Positions 46,744 through 57,079 of a DNA stretch of 64,000 bases are shown here, piece after piece. The notes under the pieces are model-generated. The model searched no databases. It saw only the letters and a program-made list of their open reading frames with translations, and had not been told where the DNA came from. The position numbers and the translations under genes were made by a program. Each line of letters begins with the position of its first letter. The first letter of the stretch is position 1. Where the stretch lies: positions 34,608,525 through 34,672,524 of the forward strand of contig CM055093.1 of the NCBI GenBank assembly GCA_029204225.1. The letters run 5' to 3'. The DNA is from Diphasiastrum complanatum. Lineage: Eukaryota; Streptophyta; Lycopodiopsida; Lycopodiales; Lycopodiaceae.

Positions 46744-47850
46744 TTAGTGTGTTAAAATTTGAGAGGTACAAAGTGTCTGAACGAATAACTTAAGTGCATA
46801 TGAGTAGCCATTTTTCAATACAAAGATGTCGAAATATGACATCGAGCATAAGTTGTCAATTCTATGTTTACATATTGCTGGTAATTGCGCATGATCACCC
46901 ACTAATAATAAGATAAAATTTTGAAAGGGCATATGGTATGGATTAAATTTTATTTGGTTTATTTGATGCACGACAAGTTGTAACAGCTGTGCAGTCATCA
47001 TGGACATCCCATTGATAATAATGATATCGGCAGTAAATATTGCTTTGTAGGATGATACGATACTACATTTCGATCCTCATACTTGGGTCGAAAATGTTGC
47101 CATCGTTTATTTTTGATATATAATTCAGTGCATGTCAAACATTTCTCAAACGGAAATCTATATTTATAGACTTTTGCTCTTTTTTGACCTCTTTTGATAG
47201 CACAAGATGATTGACAATGGTGTATTTGTTGTCGTACAACTAATTTATACAATTGCTTTTGCATTGGGTCTAATGGAATCTTGAAATTTCTTGTCTACAA
47301 GCTAAATTTCGCAGTAATAAATGCAACAATTTCATTTTCAATTCTTTTCACATCCTTTTTTGTCACTCATAGCATGATATGAGCGTGTACAGAACCTTGG
47401 TTCAAAAATTCGTATCATAACATGTAACGTTTAATGTGTCCTAGAATTGTTTTTTTTGAAAGAACAAAAGTTTTTATGAATAGCTCTAATCTTTTAACAA
47501 AAAACATTGAACATTCAATTGGACAATTGTTCCAATCAAAATTGTATTATAGTTTTTCACAAGATCTTCTATTTTTTTGATTTCTGACCATTGTAATTCA
47601 GTTGTTTGATCGCTTGTCAATATCAAAAAGAAATCTAGCAAGCCCCAATATGTCACCATTGTTAACAAATCTATAAAATTTCATCTATGCCATGATGATG
47701 TGCCTGGCATTTCATGTGGCAAAGTGAATTTCTGAACATTTCTAAAAACTTGTTTTTCGTTTGCATCTAGATGTTTTGTGACAGAATCAATGATGTCTTT
47801 TTGTAAGACAACAAATGACACCTTTGTTGTTATCAAAATCACTTGGCGTA
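46744..47850 (-). mobile_element. Helitron remnant (RepHel N-terminal region and helicase scrap)
   Basis: On the minus strand, KQVFRNVQKFTLPHEMPG lies near 47760-47700, then YWGLLDFFLILTSDQTTELQW at about 47650-47590, like the Helitron N-terminal FFLTLT...W-E region. Next come a QIHHC...YKYRFPFEKCL zinc-like block and RWQHFRPKYEDRNVVSYHP at 47230-47060. It is fused near 47010 to a PIF1-type helicase piece: IIINGMSMMTAQLLQLV, where DEMSM is expected, and LLLVGDHAQLPAIC near 46880. Rep catalytic HUH motifs and both termini were not found. Many stops are present. Confidence 0.8.
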
Positions 47851-48480
47851 TTTGATTAATGACAAATATGTGGTGGAAATAATGTAAATAGTGAGAATAA
47901 GGAAGAAACTCTCATCTTTATGTAATATGTATAACCTATTTTTCTATCATAATAGCCATGTCCGAATGAAAACAAAAATAAAATTATTGCAGTTTCTAAT
48001 GTGATAAGCTAGATACACAAAAAAGGAACAAGCACCTAGCATAATCGCAATCAGTGCACATGCTCAACATGCAAGGGCAATGCCTAGATGGCATATTCTC
48101 TCCTACTTTCTCACTCACTCATTGCAAAGCTCTTGCCTAGATTGCCATCTCTTCATGGACGTAGACCTGAAGTAGTTTCTTTACTCATGGAATACCAGCT
48201 TTATTGTTGCTGCTGCATTTTGCCTACCTCCATCTCAACTAAAGCAGTGAGTAAGCCAAACAATCAATCGTGTGAAAGAAAGTGATCTTATAATTAAAAG
48301 TAGGTTCATTTATAGAAAGAGAACGAGCGTGCAACAACAGCAAAAGCAGAAGAATAAAAAGAACTAGCCAACAATCATGCTGACCTAAGATGTAGCTACG
48401 AGTAGCAAACACTTGCAAAGATTGAAGCTCTTGGGATCAACTTGAGAACTCAATGCTCAAAGCAAAGCAAATATGTCAGA
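47851..48480. other. no gene recognised
   Basis: Unassigned sequence between the Helitron remnant and a direct repeat. It may include the 5' end of the Helitron, but no terminal signature could be set. Confidence 0.4.
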
Positions 48481-48481
48481 G

Positions 48482-48765
48482 TGAATGAAAATGCAGGAGC
48501 TCAAAGCATACAATGCTAAGCACCTAGAGCTACATGTGCACTTTGGTAAGGAGTTGCAAGCATTGTGCTTAAATTCTAGCTTGTAAGAACAAAATGCTCA
48601 TGCAAGAAGGCAGGCAGGCAGGTAGGCAGACGTCCTCGATGAAATCCTGTGAGGTAGATTCGTCACAATGAAGGAAAATGCAAGAGCTCAAAGCATACAA
48701 GCCTCAGCACAGACAGAAGACTAGAGCTAGCTATATGCGCACTTTGGTAAGGAGTTGCACGCAAT
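48482..48765 (+). repeat. about 180-bp spaced direct repeat
   Basis: AAAATGCAGGAGCTCAAAGC near 48488 recurs as AAAATGCAAGAGCTCAAAGC near 48675. Downstream GCACTTTGGTAAGGAGTTGCA near 48538 recurs near 48739. A short GGCA run (AGGCAGGCAGGCAGG) lies between at about 48607. Confidence 0.8.
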
Positions 48766-48902
48766 ATTTTGTGTATGCCTTTTTTAGTAGACTACTTAAA
48801 AATTGTCTTCAAATTCTCCCCCCTGTTTCTCCCTTCCATTGTCTTGGGTGACAGCCAGCCCCCAAAGAGTTGCTTTGCTACTTTTTCTTATGCAAAGCCT
48901 TG

Positions 48903-48904
<2 letters not shown>

Positions 48905-48984
<80 letters not shown>
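48905..48984. repeat. GA microsatellite at LINE 3' end
   Basis: About 40 GA units adjoining AATTTTATTAATG. It sits exactly where the tail of minus-strand LINE copy L1 is expected. Confidence 0.97.
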
Positions 48985-48987
<3 letters not shown>

Positions 48988-48994
48988 TTATTAA

Positions 48995-49026
48995 TGTCTG
49001 TCTAGTGCCTGTAGGCACAAAAGACA
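48995..49026 (-). other. LINE 3' hairpin, copy L1
   Basis: Plus-strand bases: TGTCT at 48999-49003 pairs AGACA at 49022-49026, and GTGCC at 49005-49009 pairs GGCAC at 49014-49018 around loop TGTA. The same architecture appears near 54136-54165 in another copy with one base pair exchanged (GTACC with GGTAC). It lies some 15 bases from the microsatellite tail. Confidence 0.75.
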
Positions 49027-49134
49027 AAGTACAGTACATGCAAAGTAGGAGCAATGTCCACGTGAGGACTTATTTTACAAACTATCTCTCTACTAAAAGT
49101 CAACTAATTACAAATAAATCTCTCTTCATGCAAG

Positions 49135-49215
49135 AAGGAGATGCAAGAGCTTAACCTCCCGCTCAGCTGAGGTACAGATGCAAGAGCTTATCCACCAGCT
49201 CTGCTGAGGCAGACA
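49135..49215 (-). repeat. 38-bp tandem repeat in LINE 3' UTR
   Basis: GATGCAAGAGCTTAACC...CAGCTGAGG near 49140 recurs as GATGCAAGAGCTTATCC...CTGCTGAGG near 49178. The other LINE tail has related words near 54274 and 54311. Confidence 0.75.
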
Positions 49216-50599
49216 ACTAAAGAAAAACCAAATCACTGAGTGGCTGATCTGAAAGAACGAGTGATAGGCTGTGTATATAGGACATCTGAAAATGAAATGT
49301 GACTCATCGTCTACCTCCTGCATCGAGCATAACTGGCAAATCCGCTGTAGTCTGGGTGTGTTAGTATATCGGCCAGTCTCAATAGCAAGTTGATGTGAGG
49401 AGCTGCTCTATACGGTATCGAAGACCATATGATAATGTCTGTGAAAGATACAACGGTAGGATAGGTAACCCCATGTCATCTAACTGTACAACAACCATAG
49501 GTGGAGATGCAAAACTCTGCTAGTAAAATGTCATGAGGAACTGATGCCTTTCCACGAAGCATCCGACCAAGCATGAGAATTTGTAGTTGAGTGATGTCTC
49601 TTCAGGTACCCGTAGAGAGCCCAAGACACCAAGCCTCCGCTGAATACATAGCCACCGGAGAGACAATAATAGTAAAGAGCAAACATCATGTAGCGGGATC
49701 ATGGATATAAAGGGCAGTACAAAGTCTCTCCATCTGAACAAGAGCTGTATGCCCTTACGCAGTCGAGCTGTGGATGCAGGTCCGAAAGTAAGCAGAGGAC
49801 TAGAAAAAAGAACTCCAAGGTAAGTGTAAGAGGCAAGTATCTCCAACTAGTGTCCATCATAATAAAAAATATTGTCCCGCATATGCTGCCTATTGGTGTT
49901 GAACACCATGCCTCTTGAAACCTGTCTATCCACGTTCATTGGATCTCTTTTGATTCTATGGCCATCTCTTTCATATTCACCAGCTTTAAGTATTGGATGC
50001 AACAGGTTAGTGCACCAATTAGTAGGGAAACCAAACATGACAGCCTGATTGAAGATATGAGATATGTATGGGGAACAATATGAGCCACGGGTTTAAGAAA
50101 ATCAGCACTAAGTGAGTTAATATCTTCAGTTTTGTGACTTTGGGCTCGTTTGATAGCATCTTCAATCAAGGAAGGGGTAAACAGTGTAAAATCATTAGGT
50201 CTTGATGAGAGAGTAATAGGGGAGGAATCGACCGTGTAGAGATGTGTAGCATACTCCACCCAAGATTTGATAGCAATAGGAGCAGTTGTGAAAGACTTTT
50301 TGGAGAAGATCTTCCAAAAATATGATGACGATGATGATACAAGAGCATCTATCAGCTTTTGACCACTTTTTTGCAAGTATGCCCTATTTTTTTTCCTCAC
50401 AAGTGTGCGGTATTTTTTTTCTTTTTGAGCAAGTGACGTAGGAGAATGATACCTGGCATGCACCACTTGCTTATGCATATAATAACATTTTGTATTATAC
50501 CATTCATTATGCATTCGTCTGTGAGTCGGATTAAGCCTTACAGGATAAGAGGAAGAAGCAGCATGTAGTAAAGACTGTGAAAGGAACATAGCCTAATGC

Positions 50600-50715
50600 T
50601 CAACAACAGTGTTTCATCGAAACGCGTTTCGAACGCTGAAACGGGATCGAAACGGAACGTACAAAACGACCCCGTTTCGAAACGGAGTTTCGTTGTTCGA
50701 AACGACTGGTGAAAA
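50600..50715. repeat. palindromic word island 3 (GTTTCGAAAC)
   Basis: CATCGAAACGCGTTTCGAACG near 50627, GAAACGGGATCGAAACGGAACG near 50638, CCGTTTCGAAACGGAG near 50671 and GTTCGAAACG near 50696. These are the same kind of self-complementary words as in islands 1, 2 and 4 but with GAAACG as the unit. The island lies between LINE copies L1 and L2. Confidence 0.7.
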
Positions 50716-50790
50716 ATCGCAAATTCTTTTGCAATACTGCGGGGGCCCGAGAGGTGGGTGTTTTCACTTTTTGGCACGTTAGAAAAACCC

Positions 50791-50792
<2 letters not shown>

Positions 50793-50849
<57 letters not shown>

Positions 50850-50898
50850 AGTGTGTGTGTGTGTGTGAAAGAGAGGGAGTGTTTGTGTGTTTGTGACG

Positions 50899-50940
<42 letters not shown>

Positions 50941-51186
50941 GAGGGAGTGTTTGTGTGTTTGTGTGCATTGTGAAGTAGAGGGAGTGTGTTTTTGTGTGTG
51001 ACATGTGTGTGAACTTTCAACTTTGAGTGGTGGTGTGTTTGTGTGTTTGTGTGTGTGGTGCTGTGTTAAACTGTGTTTGTGTTTGTGTGTTTGTGTGTGT
51101 GCACTGTGTGGTGTGTGTGTGTGAGTCTTGAGACTGTCATGACGTGTGTGTGTGTGTGTGTGAGATTGAGAGAGAGAGAGAGAGTC
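50793..51186. repeat. compound GA / TG microsatellite and minisatellite
   Basis: About 27 GA units at 50793-50846 are followed by TG-rich repeats. A unit of about 35-80 bases with GTGTGAAAGAGAGGGAGTG recurs near 50865 and 50930. TG tracts extend to 51160 and a short GA run to 51183. Frames here are artefacts of repetition. Confidence 0.95.
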
Positions 51187-52430
51187 TAGAGAGAGTTGGA
51201 AGATCAAGTGCAGATAACCCCCAAGTCTGAAGAAGGGCTAAGACATTGCTATACCAAGAATGCTTGGCTCCCTGTCCAGCAATGATATGAGATGAAGTGA
51301 GAGCAGCAACAACGTATCTGGAAGTATCTAGATCTGATACTCTGTGAGAAAGGTAATGATCCGAAACATAGCATTGATAACTAAGGGAGGGGAAGCAAAC
51401 TCTGCTAGTATGATATCACGTGGCACCGAGGGCTTAGCCTGGATCATCCTGCTGAGCATGAGAATGTGGATATGAGTAAGATTCCTCCATGTATCGCGTG
51501 ATAAATTAGGGCACCAAGTCTCAACAGAATATAAAACTACTGGGGATACAATAGCAGAAAATAGTAAGCATCTGGTAGCAGGGTCCTGCACAGAGTATGT
51601 GGAACAAAATCTCTCCATATTAACAAGAGCGGTATGTCCCTTACGGAGCCTGGTGAGGGCTGCTGGTCGAAATGTGAGTAGTGGACCAGAGAAAAGGACT
51701 CCCAAATAGGTGTAAGAGGTCACGATCTCAATCGGTAGCCCGTCATAGTAAAATGCCACATCTCTCATATGCTGTCTATTAGTGTTGAACATCATAATCT
51801 TAGTCTTCTTACTGTTAACCGTCAATCCCCAAAGCTGACAAAAATGATGTAAAGCAGAAAGGTGTCTCTGTAAACCAGCTGCAGAGGATGAGAGAAGAAC
51901 CACATCATCAGCATATAATAGAATGGGGATAATAATGTCTGCTAGAGGACAGCCCTTTCCACCTTCCTCATGAATAATTCGCTCAGGATCATCAATATAT
52001 AGTGCAAAGAAAGTGGGTGATAAGGGACAGCCCTGCTTCACTCCAATGGTAGAAGGTATCTGAGGGGACCAGCCACTATAGTCTCTGAAGTGCGCCAAAA
52101 CTCGCTCATATAAAGTAATGATCGTAGCAATAGTCTCCTCTGTAAAGCCAAGTGAATGTAATCTTGGAAAAGGAGATGTCTCGGAACAGAGTCAAAAGCT
52201 TTGCGAAAGTCCACAAGGCAACAATAAACTCTCTGTTCCGATATCGAGCTTCCTCAATAATGCATCTCAAAATGATGATCTAATCTGAGGTAGAGTATCC
52301 TGGTCTGAACCCAGCCTGACCCATAGCGCGTAACTCCTCAGTCTCAATAAAAGATCCAGTAACTGTCTGTAATATAGAACCATATATCTTAGCCAGAGTG
52401 TGACCAATCATGATGGTGCGGTAGTTTTCT
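51187..52430 (-). mobile_element. LINE copy L2, RT core with intact YADD
   Basis: On the minus strand a frame-broken early RT region (YRTIMIGHTLAKIYG-like near 52410, DFRKAFDSVPRHLLF near 52200) leads into a 256-codon frame from 52098. That frame has STIGVKQGCPLSPTFFALYI near 52050, the catalytic LLYADDVVLLSSS near 51910 (residues 62-65 of the frame) and LTVNSKKTKIMMFN near 51810. It also has TSYTYLGVLFSG near 51720 and the C-terminal domain to 51328, continuing frame-shifted to about 51190. This is the best preserved LINE RT here. Confidence 0.9.
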
Positions 52431-52900
52431 ACACTCTCTCTAGCTGAACAAGGGAGGCATGTCCCTTCCCCAGTCGAGTGGTAGCAGCCTGTCTCATGCG
52501 AAAAGTAGGACCTGAGAAAAGGATCCCTAGGTATGTGTAGGAAGCGACCACCTCTAGAACCTGTCCCCCCAAAGTAAGCTCTTGTCGCTGCATGAACATT
52601 CGAGAAGTGTTGAAGACCATAACCTTAGTGTCTCCCTCTTTGCCAAGATCTCTTGCACCTGAAGAGGCCTCCTCATGATAAGTTGAGTAGCTCGTGCTGC
52701 AACATGAGTATGTGTGGGAACACTGTCTCCGATCTCTGTGGGCAGGTAAGTCATCATCATCATCAAATACTAGGTCTCGTCCTCTCCTCCTGGAGAAGAA
52801 AGAAGTGATCTGAGGCTGAGAAACATGACTCTGCTGGGCTGTCTGACACAAGTCCTGTCGCAGTATAAACATCTCTCGTATCATGAGTGCAGCGCATCAG
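52430..52900 (-). mobile_element. LINE copy L3, N-terminal PIP-like segment joined to post-RT segment
   Basis: One frame from 52884 reads MIREMFILRQDLCQ, the motif QPQITSFF (plus coordinates 52795-52818), an Asp run and a His/Cys-containing stretch. It then passes directly into VMVFNTSRMFMQRQEL and SYTYLGILFSGPTF, which belong after the RT catalytic site. The RT itself is missing, so the copy is an internal deletion. It is followed on the minus strand by earlier RT sequence of copy L2, so two copies are joined near 52430. Confidence 0.8.
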
Positions 52901-53607
52901 GACTCCTCATAGGCTAGGAGAGACCATTAGCATCTTTTTTGCCCAATAATGAGCATAAGACAAAAAAGTACATGACATGATATGAATGGCAACCAAAGAG
53001 GCCAATTTTGTCAATTATCTAAAGTATAATGATAAATACAAAAGAGATGGTTCAGGAATTTATGGGGTGCAAAATGCAACAAATTTACAAGGTCAATTGG
53101 AGAACTCTCTGACTCATTGCTCTAGCTCAATATCTCTTACTTATTTACCCTAGGTTTTAGAGGTTGATTTGCCTTCAACAATCATATACAACCATCCCTA
53201 TAGATGAGACGTGGCCCTGTGTCTTTGGCTTCATGGAGGGCCTTCTTTACTTCTTTGACCTGCATGAATGTCAAATCTTTGTCCATGTAGATACTGGTAT
53301 CTTGCAACATAGACCATTGTCACAATACGTCCCGTCGATACTTCCCTTACGCGAAATGTAGGATGAGTGTGCTAGTGTCCTATGCTGTGTCCGATCATGT
53401 GTTGTGGTGCTAAATATTTTCTTCCAAAATCATTCTAGCTTCTCTTGCTACATCAAGTGAATTAGGGATGCCTCTTGTACATGAATGTTGAGAGCCTTCT
53501 GCTCTAGCAATCGACTCTCAGTGAAATAAAAGAAGCTAGAGCACCAATTTACTTAGAAGCTTGAGAACATCCGCCCATGATTGAACGTTAGTGTGACGTT
53601 GCTTGTG
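52901..53607. other. no gene recognised
   Basis: No coding domain. This may contain more LINE 5' sequence upstream of L3 that I cannot recognise. Confidence 0.4.
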
Positions 53608-53675
53608 ATCTTGCTCTCAAGCTGTTGGACTCGAATTTGTAATCTTGCTCTCAGGCTGTTGGACTCGAATATGTG
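53608..53675 (+). repeat. 34-bp tandem duplication
   Basis: ATCTTGCTCTCAAGCTGTTG at 53608 recurs as ATCTTGCTCTCAGGCTGTTG at 53642, two copies with one or two differences. Confidence 0.85.
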
Positions 53676-54034
53676 AGATCATGACATTTATGCTATGAAG
53701 CATAACTCAATTGCATTTCTGAGCATCAATAAGCTTTTGTAACCTTCTATATACTCACAATGCTAATTGCACTTGGGAATCAAGTAAGATTCATGTGCAA
53801 TAGATGGGGAATATGTCTTTGGGGTTCAACGGGGTGAATGAGCTAGGTGTAGGTATGGGAGCAACGGGTGGTATGTTGATATGTTTCGGAGGTGTAGACA
53901 AGCTTGGAGTAGGAAGGGGATTTGGGGTGAATGAATGGGGAATAGAAGCGGGTGAGGGTATGAATAAGGGAAGGCATGAAAGTTGTGGAAAATCCAATAG
54001 TGAGGAGATGGAAAGGGGTGGAGACGGAGATGAC

Positions 54035-54038
<4 letters not shown>

Positions 54039-54108
<70 letters not shown>
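54039..54108. repeat. GA microsatellite at LINE 3' end
   Basis: About 35 GA units, then AATTAGAATTAGAATTATTATTATTAA, a compound tail. It terminates the minus-strand LINE fragment L4. Confidence 0.97.
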
Positions 54109-54111
<3 letters not shown>

Positions 54112-54340
54112 AGAATTAGAATTATTATTATTAACGTCTTTTGGTACCAAAAGGTACATAAGACAAAAAAGAGAGTATAAGCGTGAGAAGCATTATCCGC
54201 ATATGGACTTATTTACTAATGAAAAGAAAAGTACTAGTGTATCTATCTCCCTATCTCTAAGAAAGAGTATCAAAGCTTGACCACCAGCTTGTGAGGGTAC
54301 AATGCAAGAGCTTAACCACCTGCTCTGCGGAGGAGTTTTT
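54108..54340 (-). mobile_element. LINE copy L4, 3' UTR and tail
   Basis: The segment is homologous to 48985-49210: a hairpin at 54136-54165, GACTTATTT near 54206 and CAATGCAAGAGCTTAACCACC near 54310. Homology stops at about 54337, where the gypsy element begins. The rest of this LINE copy may be the fragment at 58530-58830 on the other side of the gypsy element. Confidence 0.8.
54136..54165 (-). other. LINE 3' hairpin, copy L4
   Basis: GTCT at 54136-54139 pairs AGAC at 54161-54164, and GTACC at 54144-54148 pairs GGTAC at 54153-54157 around loop AAAA. Compared with copy L1, one base pair has changed on both sides (G-C to A-T). Confidence 0.75.
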
Positions 54341-54390
54341 TCGACGAACTTGAAACAGAAGCCTTGGCTTACAGAAAAGGGAAGGAACCC

Positions 54391-55545
54391 ATGAAAGTGG
54401 AAGAACAGGAACAGTTCGCCGAAGAACTCGACGAACTGGTTACCAAGGAGCAGTTTCTCCAATTGGTAGCAGAAGTGGATGAATTGAAGTTGGCATTAGC
54501 CAATTTCAAGTCCAGTGTGGACGACTCGTTCGCTGAACTCAAAAGCTTGATTTTGAGTTCCGCGAAAGGAAGCCTTCTCTCCACTTCTCAGTTATCCCCT
54601 TCTCCACTTCCATCAGTTTCGGGTGAGACTTTACGGTCTCACCCCAGTGTTTTTAAAGATTTACAGCCTCCTACTTTCAATGGGGAAGAGAAGGATAGAA
54701 ATGCAGATATTCTACAAACCTTCCTCAGCAAATGGAAGAACATTCATGCTCTTAAACAGACCCCTGACCATTTGCAAGCAATTGAGGCCAGTCTTTCTTT
54801 AGGGCCTATGGCCTATAAGTGGTGGTTAAATCTCCAGGAGACTGGGCAGTCTCCCCGGTCATGGAAAGCTTTTGAAGAAGCTTTCCTAAGAGAATTTCTA
54901 CCAGAAAATGAACTGGATAGAGCCTGGGAAGCCTGGGAAAGAACAGTAATGGATAAATCCCTCATCCAATATATCTCGCAGTATCGAGAAGCAATTTTAA
55001 AGATTAAAAATATGGATGACTATCAGAAAATCAGGGGATTTGTCCGTGGCCTCAAAGATGAATATAAAGTAGAGGTCCAGAGAAACTCGCCTACTACCCT
55101 TGAGCAAGCTCTCAGATATGCTCAAATCTATGATGATTCAGTGGGTAGGAAGGAGGCGAGACAACAGCCACTTTCTGAGCAGCCTTCTCAGAAAGACTTT
55201 CAATTTAAAAAGAAATTTTTAAAAAGGAAGAAAGAAGACAAATTTAAAATTGAAGCTCCTCAGAAACGCCCTTCACTCATACAGCCCTTAAAACCAGATG
55301 ATTTTGAGAAAGCCAAACAAGAACGTTTGTGCTTTGTGTGTATGGGCAAGGGACACACAGTCAGACAGTGTCCCAAGGGGCCTTTCACTAAAAAAGATAA
55401 GAAAGATAAAAAACAAGTTCATCTTGTTCAGACTGTATGTTTCCCCAGTGACTCGGCAGCTTCCGAGATCAAAGTGTATCATGAAGATCATGAACCAGCT
55501 GACCTCTGCAATGCTAGCGAGACCCTTCAGCTTTGGGCCGCATGA
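54391..55545 (+). CDS. gypsy gag (G1)
   Basis: The frame is open from the ATG at 54391 to TGA at 55543-55545, 384 residues. An earlier in-frame TTG at 54364 is not needed. The N-terminus is acidic with heptad-like Leu (a probable coiled coil at residues 10-60). A retrotransposon gag domain follows at about 90-260 ([57 protein letters not shown]). Then come a basic linker and one zinc knuckle [14 protein letters not shown] at about 322-335. It overlaps the pol frame, which is shifted by +1 relative to gag. No break is seen inside gag itself. Confidence 0.9.
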   Translation: MKVEEQEQFAEELDELVTKEQFLQLVAEVDELKLALANFKSSVDDSFAELKSLILSSAKGSLLSTSQLSPSPLPSVSGETLRSHPSVFKDLQPPTFNGEEKDRNADILQTFLSKWKNIHALKQTPDHLQAIEASLSLGPMAYKWWLNLQETGQSPRSWKAFEEAFLREFLPENELDRAWEAWERTVMDKSLIQYISQYREAILKIKNMDDYQKIRGFVRGLKDEYKVEVQRNSPTTLEQALRYAQIYDDSVGRKEARQQPLSEQPSQKDFQFKKKFLKRKKEDKFKIEAPQKRPSLIQPLKPDDFEKAKQERLCFVCMGKGHTVRQCPKGPFTKKDKKDKKQVHLVQTVCFPSDSAASEIKVYHEDHEPADLCNASETLQLWAA

Positions 55546-57079
55546 CCTAGTACGTATGCATGGGAAAGTTGGTAACCAGTCAGTAAGAGTCATGGTTGAT
55601 GATGGGGCAACCCATAATTTCATCAACCACACCCTGGTTAAAAAGCTTAAACTACCAGAAGTACCTAGTCAGCATAGGTACATAGTTTCATTAGCTAAGG
55701 GTGAAGATAAAAAAATATGGGAAACTATGGTAAGTAAGTTAAATCTTGGTATTCAGGGGTACCAAGATGAAATAAACTTTCAGATAATGCACCTGGATCG
55801 AACAGACATTGTTCTCGGGAGAGATTGGCTCTACAGCTTAGGACCTTACCTCCACAGAAACTATCAGGAGAACACCCTCAGCTTTCAGCATAAAGGCCGA
55901 GAGATCCAGTTGCATGGGGAGCATGATGTTCCCAACAGCCCTATGGTCTGCAGTTCAGAACTCTGTCAGCTAATCGGAGACGAAGACCATCAGGTGTTCT
56001 TATGTGACTTTCAGTTTATTCCTGAAGTTTCTATTTCCAGTTCTATTCAGCAGAAAATCAGTAAATTAGAAACTTTATTGTCTAAATTTAAAGATGTTTT
56101 TCCTGAAGATTTGCCACATGGTTTACCACCTAGCAGAGAGGTAGATCATGTAATAAACCTAGTACCAGGTACAGCACCTGTTTCTAAACCTCCGTATCGG
56201 GTCAGCCGAACAGAGGATGAAGAAATAACTAGGCAGTTAACAGACTATCTTGGGAAAGGCCAAATTCAGACCAGTAGTTCACCATGGGCCTCACCAGTCC
56301 TATTGGTGAAAAAGAAAGAGGGGTCTATGCGTCTTTGCGTAGATTACAGAGCCCTCAATAAAGTCACAATTAAGAATAAATACCCTATGCCTCGGGCAGA
56401 CGAGTTGTTTGATCAACTTGACGGGGCTAAGTTTTTCAGCAAAATAGACCTCAGATCGGGATATCATCAAGTCCGTATAAAATCGGAAGATGTCTCGAAA
56501 ACAGCTTTTAGGACTCGTCACGGTCATTATGAGTTTAAGGTGATGCCATTTGGGCTCACAAATGCTCCAGCTACCTTTATGACCTTGATGAACAGTGTCC
56601 TCAGACCATACTTGGGTAAGTTTGTAGTCGTATTTTTAGATGACATCCTCGTCTACAACAAAACGAGGAAGGAGCATCTAAAACACCTCAGAAAGGTGTT
56701 TCGACTGCTCAGAAAGCATAAGCTTTATGCTAAACAATCCAAGTGTGAATTCTTCGTTGAAGAAGTAGCATATTTGGGTCACATTATCTCTTCAGATGGG
56801 ATTAAAATGGACCCAAATAAGGTTAAAGCCATACTCAGTTGGCTGAGACCTCAAAATATTTTGGAACTTCAGATCTTTCTTGGTTTGGCGGGATATTACA
56901 GACGATTTGTCAAGGAATACGCTCAGATAGCAGTTCCTATGACAAATCTTCTTAAGGGGAAGGGAAAGGAGTTCATTTGGGAGTCCGCACAACAGGAGAG
57001 CTTTGATGCTCTCAAAACAGCCTTAGCTACAGCACCAGTTTTAAAAGTCGTTGACCCCAATCAGCCATTTGTGGTCTAA
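55500..57079 (+). pseudogene. gypsy protease and reverse transcriptase (G1)
   Basis: The pol frame is open from 55298, but protein similarity starts near 55500. Protease has [14 protein letters not shown] near 55590, where the active site reads D-D-G-A instead of D-S-G-A, and VLGRDWL near 55810. RT has [20 protein letters not shown] near 56277, [18 protein letters not shown] near 56343, [15 protein letters not shown] near 56435, FEFK-type [12 protein letters not shown] near 56545 and the catalytic [12 protein letters not shown] near 56625. It ends at a TAA at 57077-57079 in FVV-stop-TDAS, where RNase H begins. The frame continues unchanged after this single nonsense codon. Confidence 0.92.

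Larger units (their letters stand above)
48905..50589 (-). mobile_element. LINE copy L1, 3' part with GA/CT tail
   Basis: On the minus strand, 50589-49940 is the region before and at the start of RT (HNEWYNTKCYYMHKQVVHA, KNRAYLQKSG, SADFLKPVAHIV). FPTNWCTNLLHPILKAG near 50030 is the RT W...PI.K motif. The sequence then jumps to VFNTNRQHMRDNIFYYDG near 49895, which normally lies after the YADD site, so the RT core is deleted. The post-RT region and 3' UTR run to 48985 and end in a CT tract on this strand. It cannot encode active RT. Confidence 0.85.
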
